Assembly: GCA_964366065.1 (NCBI GenBank)
Contig: CAYISF010000032.1
Location: 1 to 6,613, forward strand
Source: JBAZYZ01 sp964366065
GTDB taxonomy: Bacteria; Patescibacteriota; Minisyncoccia; Phycocordibacterales; VMEP01
DNA: 6,613 bases
Reading direction: 5' to 3'
Under the pieces are notes generated by a model that made no database searches, was not told the origin of the DNA, and worked only from the letters and a program-made list of their open reading frames with translations. A program made the position numbers and the translations under genes. The number at the start of each line of letters is the position of its first letter. The stretch's first letter is position 1. Of the stretch, positions 4,949 to 6,613 are shown one piece after another.

Positions 4949-6097
4949 ATGAAAAATTTTAAAACACGCGCCGTTTACCTCGTTGGTCTTCTCGCCATCG
5001 TGCTTGCGGTGTTTTCTATCTCGCGCTACGAGCCTTTTCCACATTCGCCGGTTCAGGAAGCGGAAGCAAGCACAAGCGACACCCTTTCCGGCTACGCCTG
5101 GAGCGACAACATCGGCTGGGTTTCTTTCAATTGCACGGATACGAATTCCTGCGGAACGTCAAATTACGGTGTCACGGTGAATGCCATAACCGGCAATTTT
5201 TCAGGGTTTGCCTGGAGCGACAATATCGGCTGGGTTTCTTTTAATCAAACATCCGGTTGTCCGGAGGGAGGATGTACTACGCAGCCGAATGTGGACAAAA
5301 ATACGGGCGCGGTAATCGGCTGGGCGCGGGCATGCGCCGGCACGGTCAACGGCGATTGTACCGGAGCATCAAGGTCTGACGGCTGGGACGGCTGGATAAA
5401 ACTGTCCGGTTCCTGGTCGCCGAGCGTTTCTTTTTCAGGAAATTCCGCTTCGGGATATTCCTTTGGGTCGGATGTCGTCGGCTGGCTCTCCTGGAGCGGG
5501 ACGGGCTACGGTGTCGTGTCCAATACGCCGCTTTCCAACGCGCCGCCTACCGTGACGATTACCAGTCCGGTAAGCGACCCGTCAAATATCTACACCATTG
5601 ACCATGTCGGTTTCGCCGGCACCGCAATTGACCCGAATGGCGACCCAATTACCGCTTATGAGTGGCGCGACGGCAATTGCTCCACAGGAACGCTTTTAAG
5701 CAACCAAAATTCGTTTGACATGAGCGGTTTCAGCGTCGGCACGCATATCGTTTATTTCCGCGCTTCCGACGACAAAGGCGCTTGGTCAACCAATTGTCCA
5801 TCACGGACGATTAATGTTACTTTACCGCCGCCCATAAACGGACAAGGCGGCAGTGCCTGCGGGGTATCTACCGGGGTTAAGCCGACAAGCGGGCTTTGTA
5901 GCGTAGGCACCCCGTCAGCGGTTTCCCCCGAAACAGGACCAGGCCCGTGGACATGGACATGTTTCGGTTCAAACGGCGGTACAGATGCGTTTTGCAGCGC
6001 GGCAACAACATGCGGCAACAGCATATGCGAGCCGAGCAAAGGAGAAACTCCTACGATTTGCCGCGCCGATTGCCAGGTCAAATTCCAGGAATTTTGA
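4949..6097 (+). CDS. Secreted multidomain surface protein (GYAWSxNIGWVSF repeats, Ig/PKD-like domain, Cys-rich C-terminus)
   Basis: This is a predicted exported protein of 382 residues with no assigned function. The N-terminus MKNFKTR plus a hydrophobic stretch (8-23) is a signal peptide or anchor, with a possible AEA cleavage site near residue 40. Two near-identical units, GYAWSDNIGWVSFN (48-61) and GFAWSDNIGWVSFN (86-99), are followed by degenerate relatives (GWARACAG...GWDGWIKLSG, 124-154; DVVGWLSWSGTGYGVV, about 175-190). Residues 198-291 resemble an Ig/PKD-like fold (VTITSP...DPNGDPITAYEWRDG...GTHIVYFRASDDKG). Residues 300-353 form a Cys/Trp module (CGVSTG...LCSVGTP...GPWTWTCFGSNGGTDAFCSA). 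CGNSICEPSKGETPTICRADC (355-375) is a Cys-rich motif of the CGNGxCExGE type. Many cysteines suggest disulfides outside the cell. I chose the ATG at 4949 because MKNFK gives a normal signal peptide. A TTG at 4913 would add 12 lysine-rich residues. The role may be adhesion or host contact (inference). Confidence 0.88.
   Translation: MKNFKTRAVYLVGLLAIVLAVFSISRYEPFPHSPVQEAEASTSDTLSGYAWSDNIGWVSFNCTDTNSCGTSNYGVTVNAITGNFSGFAWSDNIGWVSFNQTSGCPEGGCTTQPNVDKNTGAVIGWARACAGTVNGDCTGASRSDGWDGWIKLSGSWSPSVSFSGNSASGYSFGSDVVGWLSWSGTGYGVVSNTPLSNAPPTVTITSPVSDPSNIYTIDHVGFAGTAIDPNGDPITAYEWRDGNCSTGTLLSNQNSFDMSGFSVGTHIVYFRASDDKGAWSTNCPSRTINVTLPPPINGQGGSACGVSTGVKPTSGLCSVGTPSAVSPETGPGPWTWTCFGSNGGTDAFCSAATTCGNSICEPSKGETPTICRADCQVKFQEF
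5096..5244 (+). repeat. Nearly identical 35-base coding repeats (AWSDNIGWVSFN)
   Basis: Bases 5096-5130 and 5210-5244 match at 33 of 35 positions. The two differences are synonymous third-base changes (AAC/AAT and TTC/TTT). The copies are 114 bases (38 codons) apart and encode AWSDNIGWVSFN. The DNA between and around them is far less alike, so the similarity looks like strong selection or recent gene conversion confined to the motif. Confidence 0.9.
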
Positions 6098-6117
6098 TTC
6101 ACTCGAACTCCTTTATT

Positions 6118-6133
6118 TGCTGAATTATTAAAT
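6118..6133 (+). promoter_or_regulatory. Extended -10-like motif 7 bases before the ATG (possible leaderless promoter)
   Basis: TGCTGAATT (6118-6126) is followed by seven bases and the ATG at 6134. Aligned with the region before the 4558 gene, TGCT, the AA, T, ATT and the ATG are shared (15 of 19 positions through the ATG). There is no Shine-Dalgarno site. The upstream gene ends at 6097, so a separate promoter here is plausible. No good -35 box at standard spacing is seen. Confidence 0.4.
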
Positions 6134-6613
6134 ATGAATATGCAGAACATCCTTCAGTCGTTAAAAACTATCGCCCTCGCCCTAATTCTTGCCCTAGGTC
6201 TCAATTTCGCCATGGCCTGGACGGGGCCGACCCAAGCGCCCCCGGGCGGCAACACCTCGGCGCCGGTTAATGTGGGCACGAGCAATCAGACCAAAACTGG
6301 CGGCTTGCTCAGTGTATTCAACTTTTGGGTTGATGGAGCTATGGGTGTAACCGGTGGGGCCTCATTCGGCGGCAATGTCGGCGCCGGGACGACGACACCT
6401 GGCACGCTCCTTTCGGTCGGCAACACGAGGGTATTAACTTCTCCACCGCGACATCAACCTTCTCTACGACCGGCGGCATTAACATCACTACTGGCTGCTT
6501 TGCAGTCAAGGGTGCTTGTCTTCCCTCAAGCATTCCCTCAACCGACACTGTCGTGCGGCTCGGTTCAATACAAATATTCAGCACCGCGGTGACAAACTCC
6601 ACCTATACCACAG
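6134..6613 (+). CDS. Secreted tail-fibre-like surface protein, partial, with an internal frameshift
   Basis: The N-terminus MNMQNILQSLKTIALALILA and following residues form a clear signal peptide with an AMA cleavage site after residue 28. The mature start is WTGPTQAPPGGNTSAPVNVG, a style I associate with Parcubacterial exported proteins. The segment GASFGGNVGAGTTTPGTLLSVGNT (about 75-98) resembles the 'VGIGTTxPxxLLxVGNT' stretches of fibre proteins with beta-helical or trimeric stalks. In the starting frame the sequence then turns into an atypical SPPRHQPSLRP-like tail stopping at 6592. From base 6430 another frame continues the family pattern (GINFSTATSTFSTTGGINIT, then TGCFAVKGACLPSS) and stays open to base 6613. 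One base therefore seems to be missing near 6428-6429, by sequencing error or true mutation. The gene continues beyond the window. A second ATG is at 6140 (MQNI). Confidence 0.8.

Noticed and set aside
6095..6133. TGA at 6095 read as glycine (code 25), fusing the last two genes, which share a frame
   Set aside because: The downstream product has its own complete signal peptide and promoter-like motif, and glycine is otherwise coded by GGN throughout.

Overview
The window looks like one end of a metagenome-assembled contig from a bacterium of the Candidate Phyla Radiation (Patescibacteria), most likely the Parcubacteria side. Three observations suggest this. The ribosomal protein order is rplR-rpsE-rplO-secY-adk-map with no rpmD (L30) between rpsE and rplO, and loss of L30 is an established CPR trait. 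The two long secreted proteins have a GYAWSxNIGWVSF repeat and an 'AWTGPTQAPPGGNTSAPVNVG'-type mature N-terminus, styles I associate with Parcubacteria. The proteins are compact and all genes lie on one strand. TAA, TAG and TGA all appear to serve as stops. The lineage call is inference, because no 16S gene is present.

Layout. Bases 1-24 are not biological: they match the Illumina TruSeq read-2 adapter. Bases 27-287 are the C-terminal part of rplR (L18), cut by the contig end. The rplR-rpsE gap (288-511) is unusually long for this operon. It holds a 150-bp segment bounded by a perfect 18-bp inverted repeat, with further palindromes inside and beside it. Then come rpsE (with a long Ala/Pro and RG-rich N-terminal extension), rplO, secY, adk and map. 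These supply ribosome parts, the Sec channel, adenylate kinase and the methionine aminopeptidase that trims new proteins. The gaps before rplO, secY and adk each hold two facing low-complexity arrays with a 7-base period. The one before adk runs into the coding sequence. Shine-Dalgarno sites are missing or weak in front of the genes from rpsE to adk.

After map the usual continuation of the operon (infA, rpmJ, rpsM and so on) is absent. Three genes for cell-surface or secreted proteins follow. The first is a 106-residue single-pass membrane protein with three LSDSEKMKLL-type repeats. The second is a 382-residue secreted multidomain protein (W-rich repeats, Ig/PKD-like domain, two Cys-rich modules). 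The third is a signal-peptide protein that runs off the contig and has an apparent one-base frameshift near 6428. The first and third share a TGCT(A/G)AA(C/T)T motif exactly 7 bases before the ATG, suggesting extended -10 promoters giving leaderless or near-leaderless transcripts.

I see no RNA genes, CRISPR array, transposase gene or complete defence system. The more unusual content is the non-coding structure in the ribosomal operon and the repeat-built surface proteins.
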